Below, one piece after another: positions 62,558-64,000 of a stretch of 64,000 nucleotides of DNA. The position numbers and the translations under genes are program-made. The stretch's first letter is position 1, and every line of letters begins with the position of its first letter. Origin of the DNA: JASSUD01 sp031963415 (GTDB lineage Bacteria > Pseudomonadota > Gammaproteobacteria > Burkholderiales > Burkholderiaceae); the NCBI GenBank assembly GCA_031963415.1, contig JASSUI010000001.1, forward strand, positions 496,001 through 560,000, written 5' to 3'. The notes under the pieces were generated by a model, which was given only the letters and a program-made list of their open reading frames with translations, searched no databases and had not been told where the DNA came from.

Positions 62558-64000
62558 TTAATTCCTATCTCCAATAATTTCAAGATACTCATGCAAAGGC
62601 TCAAATACGCTCCGCGCTAGCGCCATAAACTCTTCATCAAGTACAGTTTCCCCCCTTTGCTCACGCAAAGCAGCACGCCAATACGGATCCTGCGCTTCTC
62701 CCCTGATTTGCTGAGTGCCAAGCCACGCACTGAAGGCTGCCACCTCACCTTCTGCCACCACAGCCCATGCGCTTTTAGGGAAAAAACGTAAGGGAGAACA
62801 AAGGCCAATTTGATAGAGCCCAATAAGCTCTCCTAGATAGTGCGCTGCGTCAGCCACCATTGTGAAGCTAAAAGTCTGAGTTTGCCCTAGCCACAAAGTG
62901 CGCGGAATCACGCCTGCTGGTGCCGCAACGCATAACGCTAAATGATGCAGCCATGCATCTAAATAATCACGTGCGTTAGGACGTGCGTAACGATAAAGCA
63001 CTAGACCTTGCTCCGTCAGCGTTGAGAAGGTGCCGTTTAGCGTCACTGGCACATCAGCAAAGCCTACACAGCTATCTGGCACAGGTAGATCAGCTGGCCA
63101 TAACGGCTTTAAGCTCGATGTAAATGGGTAGGGAGCGCTATTCACCAAAGCTTTACGCACGCGCACAGCAAATTGTGTCAGCGCGGCTAATTCATGCTCA
63201 CACCAAATCTTGCCAAGTACCCCGTTCGGTATCTCTGGGCTAGCCTGTGCAATACAGTTAGCACGTTCAACTAATTTAATAGGCAATACGTCATCATTAG
63301 ACTCAGCTAAATCTCTCATCGTCACTGCGTCATCAGCAAGCAACAGAGGTAATAAACGCATGGCCAACGCATCACGAGTGAACCAATCAAACTCAAAAGG
63401 CTCCACATCTACAGGTGCCGAGGTTGAATAACGCAGCAATGCACCCAAGCGATCGCGCAGCAGAGAGCGCGCCGGATGCCTCCAAAATTGCGCAAAGTCA
63501 GCAAAAGCCAATTCAGAAACGCTGGATGCAGCCAATGGTCTAGTAAAAAAAGGTAAAAGCTGGCTGCGCTGTTCAGCGGGTAAAGCAAGCGTAGTCGCAA
63601 CCTCAGCGCGAATTGCATCGTAGGTAAATAGGCGACTGCCGCGCGTCGCAGTCGATGAAAAATAGTCATTTGAAAAAGCTTGCAATGGGTGCTCAATCAC
63701 AAAACGCTCGCGTGCTGCACACAGTGCTTCAGGCGACGCATCAGGGCCAGCTAACGCTTGGCTTAGATAATCAAGCAGCTCATCGACTGGTGCTGCGGGA
63801 GGCAACGGCGCGTTGTCCCGCAAGCTACGGCCGGTATAGGCTAATAACAAATGCTCTCGAGCAGCTAACAATAAATCAAGGAATAGATTTCGCTCATCCG
63901 CGCGCCGCTGACGATCTCCCACTCGGCCAAACGCCGCCATCAAATCAAATTCATCCGCGCGCGCAACACTTGGCAACACGCCCTGCTCTAACCCAAGCAA
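62558..64000 (-). CDS. recC: Exodeoxyribonuclease V gamma subunit RecC (3' part; start outside window)
   Basis: 480 C-terminal residues of RecC, the chi-recognition subunit. LGLEQGVLPSVARADEFDLM, DRQRRADERNLFLDLLLAAR and AREHLLLAYTGRSLRDNAPL are typical, and the degenerate nuclease-like C-terminal domain follows. The frame is open to the window edge. The 3' end is separated from recB by an AT-rich insert, whereas the genes are usually close or overlapping. Confidence 0.93.
   Translation of the reverse strand: MLGLEQGVLPSVARADEFDLMAAFGRVGDRQRRADERNLFLDLLLAAREHLLLAYTGRSLRDNAPLPPAAPVDELLDYLSQALAGPDASPEALCAARERFVIEHPLQAFSNDYFSSTATRGSRLFTYDAIRAEVATTLALPAEQRSQLLPFFTRPLAASSVSELAFADFAQFWRHPARSLLRDRLGALLRYSTSAPVDVEPFEFDWFTRDALAMRLLPLLLADDAVTMRDLAESNDDVLPIKLVERANCIAQASPEIPNGVLGKIWCEHELAALTQFAVRVRKALVNSAPYPFTSSLKPLWPADLPVPDSCVGFADVPVTLNGTFSTLTEQGLVLYRYARPNARDYLDAWLHHLALCVAAPAGVIPRTLWLGQTQTFSFTMVADAAHYLGELIGLYQIGLCSPLRFFPKSAWAVVAEGEVAAFSAWLGTQQIRGEAQDPYWRAALREQRGETVLDEEFMALARSVFEPLHEYLEIIGDRN

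Overview
The window looks like a chromosome segment of a betaproteobacterium in the Burkholderiaceae. The evidence is gene order: rlmN-pilF-rodZ-ispG-hisS-yfgM-bamB-der-hfq-hflX-hflK, ffs-dnaX-ybaB-recR and surE-pcm-nlpD / rpoS-exonuclease-rlmD are arranged as in Burkholderia, and the products resemble Burkholderia proteins. Several things suggest a host-associated, fungal-endosymbiont-like lineage (Mycoavidus / Glomeribacter type; inference, not proven here): modest GC, shortened proteins, many degenerate intergenic repeats, decaying insertion sequences, and giant TPR/NACHT/HEAT proteins.

Layout. 1-14.1 kb: a long minus-strand housekeeping run from ndk down to hflK, with almost every intergenic gap holding a 100-180 bp inverted-repeat element. 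14.5-18.8 kb: a plus-strand Bax-inhibitor-like membrane protein, then minus-strand rlmD, a 3'-5' exonuclease gene and rpoS. 18.8-39.9 kb: an accessory block wedged between rpoS and nlpD, which are neighbours in most relatives. It carries an arnA-like formyltransferase and an arnD-like deacetylase, an IS110 remnant hit by an IS5-family element, IS66 relics, and two tandem minus-strand genes for very large TPR / TIR-or-SEFIR-like / NACHT / HEAT proteins. The first (22832-33190) is broken by a complete IS21-family element (5-bp duplication TCACG) and a complete IS66-family element (8-bp duplication CGTCTAAC). Removing both restores one open frame of 1946 codons including the stop. The second (33765-38864, 1699 aa) is intact and has fourteen near-identical 99-bp HEAT units. 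39.9-46.3 kb: nlpD, pcm, surE, recR, ybaB, dnaX and the 4.5S SRP RNA, all minus. 46.7-51.2 kb: plus-strand trxA, rho, rpmE2 and a GT-C glycosyltransferase. 51.7-57.7 kb: two major-facilitator transporters, a Cro/CI-type regulator and a predicted membrane/coiled-coil protein. 57.9-64 kb: recB and the 3' part of recC, separated by an AT-rich insert with an oppositely oriented small gene; recD is not next to recB.

The dispersed elements fall into at least three sequence families with different interiors. Nearly all start with GAACCTGTT/GAGCCTGTT-like ends and end in the complement. The same ends bound the 868-bp IS5-family element, and several copies show TNA target duplications. The simplest reading is that they are non-autonomous elements (MITEs) mobilised by IS5-type transposases. 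In several places (hflX, ndk, dnaX, ispG, yfgM) the element abuts or forms the stop codon of the neighbouring gene.

The most interesting candidates are the tandem NLR-like genes with a recently expanded, localised-variation HEAT array, and the MITE network that targets stop codons.
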